Notes: generated from the letters alone by a model not told the origin. A DNA stretch of 64,000 nt from JAWXUU01 sp044426085 (GCA_044426085.1 JAWXUU010000010.1:30483-94482), one strand, 5' to 3'. Numbered from the stretch's first letter, positions 48,646 to 56,512 are shown. Numbers and translations: made by a program.

Positions 48646-48923
48646 TCTGGATACAAAAATCTGTTACACTTTAAATAATTAAAAATTAAAAACAGGCTTC
48701 GCTCTGCGAGCTCGATAAAAATTGAAAATTGTGGTAAGCACGAGAGCTAAGCTCTCTGTGCATTCAATTATTAGATAATATGAAAAAAGCGTTTCAATCA
48801 GCAAGTAACGTTCCAATAAGCATTTCAAATAATAGCATGCACGAGCGAAGCGAGTGCCTTACCACAATTTTTAATTTTTAATTTTTAATTATTATAAGGT
48901 GTAACAGATTTTTGTATCTAAAA
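48646..48923. repeat. Heptamer-armed palindromic element, copy F (core type 1, longest arms)
   Basis: The palindrome extends to outer boxes GATACAAAAATCTGTTACAC (48650-48669) and its complement GTGTAACAGATTTTTGTATC (48899-48918). Inside are AAACAGGCTTCGCTCTGCG and AGCTCGATAA, AATTGTGGTAAGCACGAG, a type 1 core (CAATTATTAGATAATA) and GCGAGTGCCTTACCACAATT followed by TTTTTAA heptamers. This copy best defines the element ends. Confidence 0.88.
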
Positions 48924-49051
48924 AAACCCCTTTTTTCATAGACAAACGCGAAAATTTATGGTAGAATGGATTGAAATCTAAAAAAATGGATAAAGCTAGC
49001 AAAAATGCTTTAAAACATCGTAAAAATCGCGATTTTTCATTGATAATTCCC

Positions 49052-49080
49052 TTGACAATTCCCTTGGTGTGTGGTAAACT
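49052..49080 (+). promoter_or_regulatory. Promoter of the rpmG-secE-nusG cluster
   Basis: TTGACA (49052-49057), 17 bp spacer, TAAACT (49075-49080), with transcription start expected near 49087. The region 48926-49050 ahead of it holds nothing recognisable. Confidence 0.7.
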
Positions 49081-49175
49081 TATTAAGCACTTTCCTAGGG
49101 GGTGTTATTTTTACGATTAATTTTTTGAAAATTCAAAGATAAAAATATATCAAATATAACTTGGAGGTTTACGTT

Positions 49176-49325
49176 ATGAGAGTTAAAATTACACTTGCTT
49201 GCACAGAATGCAAACAAAGAAATTATGACACTACAAAAAACAAAAAGAACACGCCAGACAGAATCGAAATGAGCAAATACTGCAGATTCTGCAAAAAGCA
49301 CACTGTTCACAAAGAAGGCAAATAA
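49176..49325 (+). CDS. rpmG: 50S ribosomal protein L33
   Basis: A 49-residue L33, identified by MRVKITLACTECKQRNYDTT at the N-terminus and CRFCKKHTVHKEGK at the end. Two CxxC pairs are intact, so it is the zinc-binding (C+) form. The start is behind TTGGAGGTTTACGTT. The order rpmG-secE-nusG-rplK is the standard bacterial one. Confidence 0.95.
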   Translation: MRVKITLACTECKQRNYDTTKNKKNTPDRIEMSKYCRFCKKHTVHKEGK

Positions 49326-49338
49326 TAGAGGTAAAAAT

Positions 49339-49662
49339 ATGAGCGACACTAAAAAACAAGTTGAAACAACTGTTGCAAGCGAAGCAACTGCAGAAACAAC
49401 TGTGAAAGAAACAACTGCCACAGCACCTGCGAAAAAAGCTTCAAAAGCACCAGCTAAAAAAACAACAAAGAAAGCTAGAAAACCACTAAGCAGAAAATTT
49501 AAAGAAATTTTTTCAGAACTTAAAAAAGTTTCATGGCCAACATTTCCAAAAGTTGTAAAAAACACTTGCGTTGTTTTGGTTGTTGTTCTGTTCTTCCTTA
49601 TCGTTTTGGGATTATTCGATACAGTGCTTTCTGGTCTTATGAAATTGGTTATAAATGGCTAG
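49339..49662 (+). CDS. secE: Preprotein translocase subunit SecE
   Basis: A 107-residue SecE with one C-terminal transmembrane helix (about 75-97, VVLVVVLFFLIVLGLFDTVL) preceded by the family motif FSELKKVSWPTFPKVVKNT. The N-terminal 50 residues are a Thr/Ala/Lys-rich low-complexity extension (ETTVKETTATAPAKKASK), longer than in most Gram-positive SecE. It stabilises SecY in the membrane. Overlaps the nusG start by eight bases. Confidence 0.93.
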   Translation: MSDTKKQVETTVASEATAETTVKETTATAPAKKASKAPAKKTTKKARKPLSRKFKEIFSELKKVSWPTFPKVVKNTCVVLVVVLFFLIVLGLFDTVLSGLMKLVING

Positions 49663-50203
49663 TATTATGGAAGAGAAAGTATTAGATCCAAAATGGTATG
49701 TCATCCATACCTTCACTGGCTATGAAGCAACAGTGAAAGATAGTATTGAAAACATCATTGAAAACGGTAATCTTCAAGAGTATATAACTGATATACAAAT
49801 CCCAATGGAGCAAACTATTGAAGAAAAGAATGGCAAAAAGAAAATTGTCGAAAGAAAGATTTTCCCATGCTACATTTTCGTTAAAATGGTATACACAAAC
49901 GATATTTGGTTCATGATCACGAACACTCGTGGCGTGACAAACTTCGTTGGCCCAGGCGGAAGACCACAACCACTTTCTGATGAAGAAGTAAGAAGAAACA
50001 GACTGGAAAAAATTTCAGCTGGGGATATCAACTTCCAAGTTGGCGATAAAGTTTTGGTTACCGGCGGTGCAATTGCTGGTTTTGAAGGAAAAGTTGTTTC
50101 AATCAACCAAGCAAGCGAAAAAGCAAAAGTCGAAGTTGTTATGTTCGAAAGACTCACAGAAGTTGACGTTGAACTTACAAACATCGATAAAATTGCTGAG
50201 TAA
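49655..50203 (+). CDS. nusG: Transcription termination/antitermination factor NusG
   Basis: A 182-residue NusG: WYVIHTFTGYEATVKDSIEN at the N-terminus, PCYIFVKMVYTNDIWFMITNTRGVTNFVGPGG, and the KOW motif VGDKVLVTGGAIAGFEGKVVSI in the C-terminal domain. It binds RNA polymerase beta' and links to Rho or the ribosome. The start could be ATG 49655 (overlapping secE) or ATG 49667; neither has a strong ribosome site. Confidence 0.96.
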   Translation: MASIMEEKVLDPKWYVIHTFTGYEATVKDSIENIIENGNLQEYITDIQIPMEQTIEEKNGKKKIVERKIFPCYIFVKMVYTNDIWFMITNTRGVTNFVGPGGRPQPLSDEEVRRNRLEKISAGDINFQVGDKVLVTGGAIAGFEGKVVSINQASEKAKVEVVMFERLTEVDVELTNIDKIAE

Positions 50204-50318
50204 TAATATTGTTTAATTCGGACATTCGCAAGGACAGTTCGTATTATATAGGCGTGGGAAACCCCCACAGCAGTGGAAGAAAGGTAAGCCACCTTTCGAA
50301 ATTACCACAAGGAGGATA
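50204..50318 (+). promoter_or_regulatory. rplK-rplA leader with two hairpins (candidate L1 binding site)
   Basis: Two stems, GTGGG/CCCAC (50253-50269) and GAAAGGT/ACCTTTC (50278-50299), lie between nusG and the rplK ribosome binding site ACAAGGAGG. In other bacteria L1 autoregulates the L11-L1 operon at this position. The match is by position and structure only. Confidence 0.35.
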
Positions 50319-50323
50319 AAAAA

Positions 50324-50758
50324 ATGGCAAAAAAAGTAACAGCGGTTGTCAAATTGCAACTTCCAGCAGGAAAAGCGACACCAGGCCCACCAGTTGGTTC
50401 AACTCTTGGTCCACACGGTATCAACATCCCTGGATTCACAAAAGACTTCAATGCAAGAACATCTGATAAAGCAGGATTGATTATCCCAGTTGTTATCACA
50501 ATCTACCAAGACAGATCATTCACATTCATCATGAAAACTCCACCAGCTCCAGTGCTTATCAAAAAAGCATGCGGAATCGAAAGTGGAAGTGGAAGACCAA
50601 ACACACAAAAAGTTGCAACAATTTCTATGGCACAAGTTGAAGAAATTGCAAAAACAAAAATGGTTGACCTTAATGCAGCTTCACTTGAAGCAGCTATCAG
50701 CATGATTGCAGGAACTGCAAGAAGCATGGGTGTTGTTGTTGAGGGAGGTAACGAATAA
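50324..50758 (+). CDS. rplK: 50S ribosomal protein L11
   Basis: A 144-residue L11: KVTAVVKLQLPAGKATPGPP, VGSTLGPHGINIPGFTKDFN and the C-terminal RNA-binding part ending in IAGTARSMGVVVEGG. Start behind AAGGAGG. The stop codon overlaps the rplA start (TAATG). Confidence 0.97.
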   Translation: MAKKVTAVVKLQLPAGKATPGPPVGSTLGPHGINIPGFTKDFNARTSDKAGLIIPVVITIYQDRSFTFIMKTPPAPVLIKKACGIESGSGRPNTQKVATISMAQVEEIAKTKMVDLNAASLEAAISMIAGTARSMGVVVEGGNE

Positions 50759-51435
50759 TGGCAGGAAAAAAATATACAGACAGCATGAAGGCATTTGACC
50801 TTCAAGCTCAATACGAAGTAGACGAAGCTATCAAGATTTGTCTTGAAACAGCAAAAGCAAAATTCGACGAAACTATCGAACTTCACTGTGTTCTTGGCGT
50901 AGACCCAAGACATGCTGATCAACAAGTTCGTGGCGTAGTTGTTCTTCCAAACGGAACTGGTAAAAAAGTTCGCGTTTTGGTTATCGCAAAAGGACCAAAA
51001 GCTGAAGAAGCTGAAAAAGCTGGCGCAGATATCGTTGGTGCTGAAGAAATCGTTGCTAGAATTCAAAAAGAAAACTGGTTTGATTTCGACGTTTGTATCA
51101 CAACTCCTGATATGATGGGTGTTGTTGGTAGAATCGGTAAACTTCTCGGACCAAAAGGTTTGATGCCAAACCCAAAAAGCGGTACTGTAACAATGGATAT
51201 CGCAAAAGCTGTTAACGATGTAAAATCTGGTAAAGTTGAATACAGACTAGACAAACAAGCAATCGTTCACTGCCCACTTGGCAAAAAATCATTCGGCACA
51301 GAAAAAATCGCAGAAAACTTTGACACTTTGATGAGTGCTATCGTAAAAGCGAAACCAGCTGCAGCAAAAGGAACTTATATCAAATCAGTTGCAATTGCAA
51401 GCACAATGGGCCCTGGCGTTAAGATCAAGTACTAA
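50758..51435 (+). CDS. rplA: 50S ribosomal protein L1
   Basis: A 225-residue L1, slightly shorter than usual. Typical segments are FDETIELHCVLGVDPRHADQQVRG, VRVLVIAKG, LLGPKGLMPNPKSGTVT and the C-terminal GTYIKSVAIASTMGPGVKI. It binds 23S rRNA at the L1 stalk and its own operon mRNA in many bacteria. Overlaps rplK by one base. Confidence 0.97.
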   Translation: MAGKKYTDSMKAFDLQAQYEVDEAIKICLETAKAKFDETIELHCVLGVDPRHADQQVRGVVVLPNGTGKKVRVLVIAKGPKAEEAEKAGADIVGAEEIVARIQKENWFDFDVCITTPDMMGVVGRIGKLLGPKGLMPNPKSGTVTMDIAKAVNDVKSGKVEYRLDKQAIVHCPLGKKSFGTEKIAENFDTLMSAIVKAKPAAAKGTYIKSVAIASTMGPGVKIKY

Positions 51436-51449
51436 TTTAGTCAAAACAC

Positions 51450-51603
51450 AATGAAATATATGATGCTTTTCTTCCCAGAGAAAGCAAGTGTTGAAAAACG
51501 TAAACGCGGAAGCGACTTGCCGAGGTTTGAAAAGGTCACTAGAAAGTGAACTTTCTTTTGCCCTTTGAATCTTCGGAAGCAAAGGGCATCTTTATTTTCT
51601 GGG
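51450..51603 (+). ncRNA. L10 leader (ribosomal protein L10/L12 mRNA autoregulatory element)
   Basis: The gap between rplA and rplJ holds the L10-leader core GGAAGCGACTTGCCGAGGTT (51509-51528), the hairpin AGAAAGTGAACTTTCT (51541-51556), and a terminator-like stem TTGCCCTTTG/CAAAGGGCA around AATCTTCGGAAG (51558-51589), followed by TCTTTATTTTCT. In Firmicutes this element is bound by L10(L12)4 and promotes termination. Confidence 0.8.
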
Positions 51604-51727
51604 CACTTCAAAAAATTCTAAACGCAAATTTCGATTTTGAAATCAATCTTTGCATTTATAATTTTTAGGAATTCCCAAATAGATGTGATAATATCACAGA
51701 ACTGAAAATAACACAAGGAGGAACAAA

Positions 51728-52222
51728 ATGGCAAAAGAAATTATGAACCAAAAAGCGGAACTTGTTGCAGGCATCAGAGAAAAGATTGAAAAATCAAGAG
51801 CAGTTATTTTTGTAGACTACAAAGGTATCACTGTTGATGCAGACACAGCAATTCGTAAAAGTTTCAGAGAAGCTGGCCTTGAATACAAAGTGTTGAAAAA
51901 CACTATGGTAAGAAAAGCATTCAACGATATGGGTGTTACAGCATTCGACGAAACATTGAACGGACCAACAGCAATCGCGTTTGGATATGAAGATGAAGCT
52001 AAAACAGCAAAAGCTATTGCTGACGTTGCAAATGCAAACAAAAACTTCTTCTCTATCAAAGCAGCATACGTAGATGGACAAAGTCTTGACGAAGCAAAAA
52101 TTAAAATGCTTTCAACACTTGGCTCAAGAGCTGGTGTATACGCTCAACTTATGGGCACACTTCTTGCTCCAATGCAAAAATTGGCTGGAACACTTCAAGC
52201 AGTTTCAGAAAAAGAAGCTTAA
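51728..52222 (+). CDS. rplJ: 50S ribosomal protein L10
   Basis: A 164-residue L10: KAELVAGIREKIEKSRAVIF, VDYKGITVDADTAIRKSFRE and LKNTMVRKAFNDMG at the N-terminus, and a C-terminal helix that carries L7/L12 dimers. Start behind CAAGGAGGAACAAA. It follows the L10 leader and precedes rplL. Confidence 0.96.
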   Translation: MAKEIMNQKAELVAGIREKIEKSRAVIFVDYKGITVDADTAIRKSFREAGLEYKVLKNTMVRKAFNDMGVTAFDETLNGPTAIAFGYEDEAKTAKAIADVANANKNFFSIKAAYVDGQSLDEAKIKMLSTLGSRAGVYAQLMGTLLAPMQKLAGTLQAVSEKEA

Positions 52223-52308
52223 TCGCATAGCGATAAACAAAACAAAAATAAAAATTTAAACAAAATTTGAACCTAAGAAAGGTTCCAAAACAAATGGAGG
52301 ATATTAAA

Positions 52309-52677
52309 ATGGCAGATTTGGCAAAAATCTTGGATGATATTAAAGTATTGACAGTTCTTGAAGTTTCTGAACTAGTTAAAATGATGGAAGAAGAATTCGG
52401 TGTAAGCGCAGCAGCTCCAGTGGCAGTTGCAGCAGTAGGCGGCGCAGCAGCTCCAGCTGAAGAAGAAAAAACTGAATTCAACGTAGTATTGAAATCAGCT
52501 GGCGGACAAAAAGTAGCAGCTATCAAAGCAGTAAGAGAAATCACTGGTCTTGGTCTTGTAGACGCAAAGAAATTGGTTGAAGCTCTTGGTGTTGTTAAAG
52601 AAGGCGTGCCAAAAGAAGAAGCTGAAAAAATGGTTGAAGCTCTTAAAGCTGCAGGCGCAGAAGCTGAGTTGGCTTAA
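52309..52677 (+). CDS. rplL: 50S ribosomal protein L7/L12
   Basis: A 122-residue L7/L12: N-terminal dimerisation domain (LAKILDDIKVLTVLEVSELV), an Ala-rich hinge (AAAPVAVAAVGGAAAPAEE), and the factor-binding domain EFNVVLKSAGGQKVAAIKAV then REITGLGLVDAKKLVEA. The start is ATG 52309 behind TGGAGGATATTAAA. rpoB does not follow; instead a palindromic terminator and a repeat region do. Confidence 0.97.
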   Translation: MADLAKILDDIKVLTVLEVSELVKMMEEEFGVSAAAPVAVAAVGGAAAPAEEEKTEFNVVLKSAGGQKVAAIKAVREITGLGLVDAKKLVEALGVVKEGVPKEEAEKMVEALKAAGAEAELA

Positions 52678-52740
52678 TTTTAGGCGAAAAAAATCAAAGA
52701 ACCCTTTGGGGTTCTTTTTTTTTCGCCTAAAATTAAGCCA
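52670..52740 (+). terminator. Terminator within a long inverted repeat of the rplL 3' end
   Basis: The inner stem CAAAGAACCC/GGGTTCTTT (52695-52716) with a long T-run is a normal terminator. It lies inside a larger perfect palindrome: TTGGCTTAATTTTAGGCG (including the last rplL codons and stop) and its complement CGCCTAAAATTAAGCCA at 52723-52740. Confidence 0.9.
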
Positions 52741-53480
52741 GCCCCGCTGTGGTGGGACTTTTTGGGTTTTTTCAGCCCGATGCGAGCTCGGCATATACTA
52801 ATATCGCCTTCACTCGCCTCGAACTGAAAAATTCCCAAAAATCCTCCACCACAGCTGCTTGCTCTAGTTGTGCGAAGGTCGCGTGTGGGGCGACCCCTTA
52901 TTGGGGGTCGCTTCAATTATTAAGGTTGCAAGCAAAGGCTTTGCCTTTGGCTTGTGTTGTTGTTTTTCAATTATTGGGTGGTGTTGCCTTTGGCTTGTGG
53001 GGTTGTTTTTCAATTTGTAGGTTGCAAGCAAAAAGCTTTGCTTTTTGGCTTGCAAGGGTGGCTTTGCCCCACGTTTAATTATTGGTGGCGAGCCAAAGGC
53101 TTCGCCACGGCACGGGGCAATGCACTCGTGCTCAATTATAGAAGTGGTAGCCACGGTGGCAGAATTTGTTTTTATACAAGGAAAAAATAAAGGATTGCGA
53201 CAAGCGTACTTACGTACGCGACCGCAATCCATTTTTGACGCAGTAGAAAAGCAAATTATGCATGCTGTTCCAATGCCTGAGCTGCAGTACCCCCAATAAA
53301 AAGGCGAGAGCCTTTTTCTCAAACAAAACTCCAAACAATCCACCCCCCACAATCCCGCAAAAAGGCGAAGCCTTTTTCTCAAACAAAACTCCAAACAATC
53401 CACCCCCAATAGGGGTCAAGGGTGGTCACCACCCTTGCGGGCGTGGGCAGAGCCCACAAACCCCACCACAAACCCCACCG
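52741..53480. repeat. Gene-free repeat region between rplL and the antiporter
   Basis: About 740 bp of nested hairpins and direct repeats without a credible gene. It includes GGGGCGACCCC/GGGGGTCGC (52882-52912), repeated GCCTTTGGCTTGTG units with TTGTTTTTCAATT (52936-53015), GCAAGCAAAAAGCTTTGC (53025-53042), a hairpin GGATTGCG..CGCAATCC around CGTACTTACGTACG (53191-53230), and two 50 bp direct repeats AAAAAGGCGA(G/A)(A/G)GCCTTT..TCCACCCCC (about 53298-53347 and 53358-53407). The end (53408-53460) matches an arm of the nested palindrome at 1382-1717. Confidence 0.8.
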
Positions 53481-53507
53481 CCCCCATCACACCCCATACA
53501 AAAAACC

Positions 53508-53536
53508 TTGACAAACGCGGTTGAAAGTGGGATAAT
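53508..53536 (+). promoter_or_regulatory. Promoter of the antiporter gene
   Basis: TTGACA (53508-53513), 17 bp spacer, GATAAT (53531-53536), 20 bp before the start codon. Confidence 0.7.
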
Positions 53537-53556
53537 TTACTTGTAAGGAGAAATTT

Positions 53557-54735
53557 ATGTTAACTAGCATAGGAGTGATAATAATATCGGCGATACTGCT
53601 TGGCAGGGTTTGCGACATGGTTCGTTTGCCACGTCTTGTGGCGATGCTTTTGATAGGCGTTGTGTTTGGGCCGTATGTTTTGGATATAATCAGTGGCGAT
53701 CTTTTGGGAATTTCGGCGGAGCTTCGGGAAATTGCGCTTGTGATCATACTTGCAAGGGCGGGTCTTTCGCTTTCGGTTGGCGAACTGAAAAAGGTTGGCA
53801 GACCGGCGGTTTTGATGAGCTTTTTGCCGGCGAGTTTCGAGATAGCGGGCTACACAATTTTTGCAAGCCTGATTTTGAATATTTCAATTGTGGATGCAAT
53901 GCTGATTGGCAGTATCATGGGCGCGGTTTCGCCGGCGGTGGTTGTGCCACGCATGATAAAAATCAAGGAAGAAGGCTACGGCGAAGATAAGGGCGTCGCG
54001 TCGATAATAATGTCCGCTTCAAGCGTGGATGACGTTTATGTTATCGTGCTGTTTTCGGCATTTCTGACGCTTTCTGGCGGTGGCGAATTTTCCTTTGCTG
54101 TTTTGGCTTCTGTCCCAATCGCAATCGCGGTTGGCATCGCGGTTGGCATAGCGGTGGGGATAGCATTCTCGCAACTCATAAAAAAAGTGCACATGCGCGA
54201 TTCGGTGAAGGTGCTGTTGCTTCTTTCAATTGCGTTCATGCTTTTGGGCGTTGAAGACGCTATCGAAAACACAATCCCATTTTCCGCGCTAATTTCAATC
54301 GTCACTTTCGGGGTGATAATATCAACAAACCAGCCCGAGCGTGCAAAACGGTTGTCAAATAAATTTTCAAAACTGTGGATTTTTGCAGAAATCATGCTTT
54401 TCGTTTTGGTCGGTGCAATCGTGGATATTTCCTACGCATCGCAAAACGCACTCGCCGTTATCGCTGTTATCGCAATTGCAATGTGCTTTCGCATGTTGGG
54501 CGCGTTTCTCGCAACGCTTAAAACCCCGCTGAATATAAAAGAACGACTCTTTTGCATGCTGGCATTCACCCCAAAAGCAACGGTGCAAGCGGCAATCGGT
54601 GGCATCGCACTTGCCCAAGGTCTTGCCATCGGCAATCTCGCACTTTCATTCGCGGTTATCGGCATTTTGCTTTCCGCCCCAATCGGCGCTGTGATGATAG
54701 ACTTTTCGTATAAAAAATTACTGCATAAAGATTGA
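53557..54735 (+). CDS. Monovalent cation/proton antiporter (CPA family)
   Basis: A 392-residue membrane protein with about 11-12 hydrophobic helices of the Na+/H+ exchanger type. Features include MVRLPRLVAMLLIGVVFGPY near the N-terminus, IILARAGLSLSVGELKKVG (helix with RAGL motif), IMGAVSPAVVVPRMIKIKEE, and the SASSVDDVYVIVLFSAF helix with an aspartate pair. A run VGIAVGIAVGIA comes from a 12 bp tandem repeat. Likely exchanges Na+ or K+ for H+; the ion is uncertain. Start behind AAGGAGAAATTT. Monocistronic. Confidence 0.88.
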   Translation: MLTSIGVIIISAILLGRVCDMVRLPRLVAMLLIGVVFGPYVLDIISGDLLGISAELREIALVIILARAGLSLSVGELKKVGRPAVLMSFLPASFEIAGYTIFASLILNISIVDAMLIGSIMGAVSPAVVVPRMIKIKEEGYGEDKGVASIIMSASSVDDVYVIVLFSAFLTLSGGGEFSFAVLASVPIAIAVGIAVGIAVGIAFSQLIKKVHMRDSVKVLLLLSIAFMLLGVEDAIENTIPFSALISIVTFGVIISTNQPERAKRLSNKFSKLWIFAEIMLFVLVGAIVDISYASQNALAVIAVIAIAMCFRMLGAFLATLKTPLNIKERLFCMLAFTPKATVQAAIGGIALAQGLAIGNLALSFAVIGILLSAPIGAVMIDFSYKKLLHKD

Positions 54736-54805
54736 TTTTTCCACAGTATGCAGGGGAAACACCCTTTTGCAGTTGAGAATGTGTATAAAAAATAACGAAA
54801 TGAAT

Positions 54806-54851
54806 AAAAATGCATATATGCAAATCGAGTGCATATATGCATTTTTGATTT
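54806..54851 (+). terminator. Hairpin terminator after the antiporter
   Basis: AAAAATGCATATATGCA and TGCATATATGCATTTTT are perfect complements around ATCGAG. The 17 bp stem ends in T's. The remaining region up to 55040 is AT-rich with an additional possible promoter (TAGACA 54905-54910, TATAAT 54929-54934). Confidence 0.75.
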
Positions 54852-55047
54852 TTATATTTAAACGCATAAAAAGTTCGCAAAAAATACAAAAGAAGCAAGT
54901 TTTATAGACAGCTGTCTAAAAAATCCCTTATAATGCCATATTTTGTCGGGCGTGTACGCACAATATAACAATACATAGCAATATACAGATAAAAGTATAT
55001 TATATTGAAAATATATTATAAAAATGCAAATTCTTGGTGCTAAACAT

Positions 55048-55075
55048 TTGACAAAAGTATCTAAATGAGTATAAT
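55048..55075 (+). promoter_or_regulatory. Promoter of the Liv operon leader
   Basis: Consensus TTGACA (55048-55053) and TATAAT (55070-55075), 16 bp apart. Transcription should start near 55082, about 60 bp ahead of the leader peptide. Confidence 0.8.
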
Positions 55076-55140
55076 GGTATTAACATCAATAAACTATTTG
55101 TAAACAGTTTGTTGAAATTTTTTACAGGAGAAAGAATCGC

Positions 55141-55218
55141 ATGTTTAATATGGCAGTCATTACAATTCTAATAGTCCTACTCTGTCTATCTAAACAACAT
55201 AGGCTCTTTTCGCTGTAG
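55141..55218 (+). CDS. Leader peptide rich in Ile, Leu and Val (attenuator of the Liv operon)
   Basis: A 25-codon gene behind ACAGGAGAAAG. After MFNMA it encodes VITILIVLLCL, nine of eleven residues being branched-chain, and then SKQHRLFSL. The Leu/Ile/Val codons are CTA, CTC, ATA and GTC, which are uncommon in the genes around it. It ends 29 bases before a terminator hairpin and 151 bases before the branched-chain amino acid transporter genes. Stalling at the Ile/Leu/Val codons when charged tRNAs are scarce would allow an antiterminator to form, as in classical ilv/leu leaders. No T-box element is present. Confidence 0.8.
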   Translation: MFNMAVITILIVLLCLSKQHRLFSL

Positions 55219-55280
55219 AAAAAAATAGTGTGACAGTAAAAGCAATGGGGCCTTTCGTAAGAATAGGCCTATTTTTTTAT
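55201..55280 (+). promoter_or_regulatory. Transcription attenuator: antiterminator/terminator pair
   Basis: Terminator: GGGCCT (55248-55253) pairs with AGGCCT (55265-55270, one G-U pair) and is followed by TATTTTTTTA. Antiterminator: AGGCTC (55201-55206), inside the leader peptide gene, pairs with the same GGGCCT (one G-U), so the two are mutually exclusive. Farther upstream CTGTC (55172-55176) can pair with GACAG (55232-55236). Confidence 0.7.
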
Positions 55281-55369
55281 CCCAAATCAGACTACGTTTT
55301 TGCTTGATATTTATAGGTATATCAAGACAGTTAACATAGAAAAATTTTATATTTATAAGGAGTAATATT

Positions 55370-56512
55370 ATGAAAAATGTTATGAAAAAAGTTTTAGTTT
55401 TGACACTTTGCCTATGCATGTGTTTGACGCTTTTCGCTGGATGCGGTTCTGGCGAATATGATGATGTAATCTTCATCGGTGCGTCTGGTCCACTTACTGG
55501 TGCTGCTGCAACATACGGCATTTCAGTTAGAAACGGTGCACAAATCGCCGTTGAAGAAATCAATGCTGCTGGCGGAATCAACGGTATGCAAATTTATTTC
55601 GAAATGGCAGATGACGAACACGACACACAAAGAGCAAACACAGTTGTTAACACATTGATCGACGATGGCATGCAAGTGTTCATGGGTGCGGTTACAACAG
55701 CTCCATCACTTGAAGTTGGCGAACTTACAATGGAAGCTAATATCTTCCAAATCACACCATCAGCTTCTGCTGCTGCTTGTGCACAATACGACAACCAATT
55801 CAGAATTTGTTTCACAGATCCACTTCAAGGAACACTTTCTGCTCAATTCGTTGAAGAATCTTTCTCTTCAGCAACTGTTGGTATCCTATACGACAGTTCA
55901 GATGCATATTCAACTGGTATCTATGAAGCATTCATCGCTGAATATTCAGGAAGCGTTGTAACTCAATCTTTCACATCTGAAACAAACATCGACTTCTCAG
56001 CACAAATCTCTGCATTCCAATCAGCAGGTTGTGATGTTGTATTCTGCCCATTCTATGCAGAACAAGCAGTTGCAGTATTTGATCAATCAGCTTCAAAAAG
56101 CTACTCTCCAACATTCATCGGTTGTGACGGTCTTGACGGTATCATCCCAGCAGCTTCTTCAGAAGCAATCGTTGAAGGCGTTATCTATTTGACACCATTC
56201 CTAGCTTCTGCAACAGACGCAGCAACAGTTTCATTTGTTTCTGCATACGAAGCAGCTTATGGCGCAACTCCAGACCAATTCGCAGCAGACGGTTATGATG
56301 CAATCTACACAATCGCAGCAGCAATCGAAAAAGCTGGTGTTACTGACGCTTCAATCGACGCATCAGAACTTTGCGACCTTATGAAAGTTGCAATGACACA
56401 AATCACTGTTGAAGGTTTGACTGGAACAACAACTTGGTCAGCAGATGGCGAACCAACAAAAGCAGCAATGTTCGTTGTTGTTGAAGATGGCGAAGCTGTT
56501 GCATTCAACTAA
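55370..56512 (+). CDS. livK: Branched-chain amino acid ABC transporter, substrate-binding lipoprotein
   Basis: A 380-residue periplasmic-binding-type lipoprotein. The signal peptide contains four cysteines and the lipobox LFAGC. The mature part has the LivJ/LivK features VIFIGASGPLTGAAATYGIS, NGAQIAVEEINAAGGINGMQ, VFMGAVTTAPSLEV, and GYDAIYTIAAAIEKAG. It should capture Leu, Ile or Val outside the membrane for LivHMGF. Start behind AAGGAGTAATATT. A hairpin AGCATTGCCAATTTGGCAATGC (56567-56589) separates it from livH and could lower downstream expression. Confidence 0.94.
   Translation: MKNVMKKVLVLTLCLCMCLTLFAGCGSGEYDDVIFIGASGPLTGAAATYGISVRNGAQIAVEEINAAGGINGMQIYFEMADDEHDTQRANTVVNTLIDDGMQVFMGAVTTAPSLEVGELTMEANIFQITPSASAAACAQYDNQFRICFTDPLQGTLSAQFVEESFSSATVGILYDSSDAYSTGIYEAFIAEYSGSVVTQSFTSETNIDFSAQISAFQSAGCDVVFCPFYAEQAVAVFDQSASKSYSPTFIGCDGLDGIIPAASSEAIVEGVIYLTPFLASATDAATVSFVSAYEAAYGATPDQFAADGYDAIYTIAAAIEKAGVTDASIDASELCDLMKVAMTQITVEGLTGTTTWSADGEPTKAAMFVVVEDGEAVAFN

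Noticed and set aside
38385..48923. Insertion sequence origin of the palindromic elements
   Set aside because: No transposase or remnant is inside any copy; at most they are non-autonomous.
53298..53407. Two 50 bp direct repeats as a possible CRISPR array
   Set aside because: Only two units with about 10 bp between them, no spacers of standard size and no cas genes.
52749..53546. Open frames of 70-181 codons in the repeat region, including a minus-strand one with duplicated VDCLEFCLRKR segments
   Set aside because: The repeats in the products follow the DNA direct repeats; no start signals or family resemblance.
55141..55280. T-box riboswitch before the Liv operon
   Set aside because: No antiterminator T-box consensus (TGGNACCGCG-type) and no specifier-loop stem; the Ile/Leu/Val peptide explains the region better.
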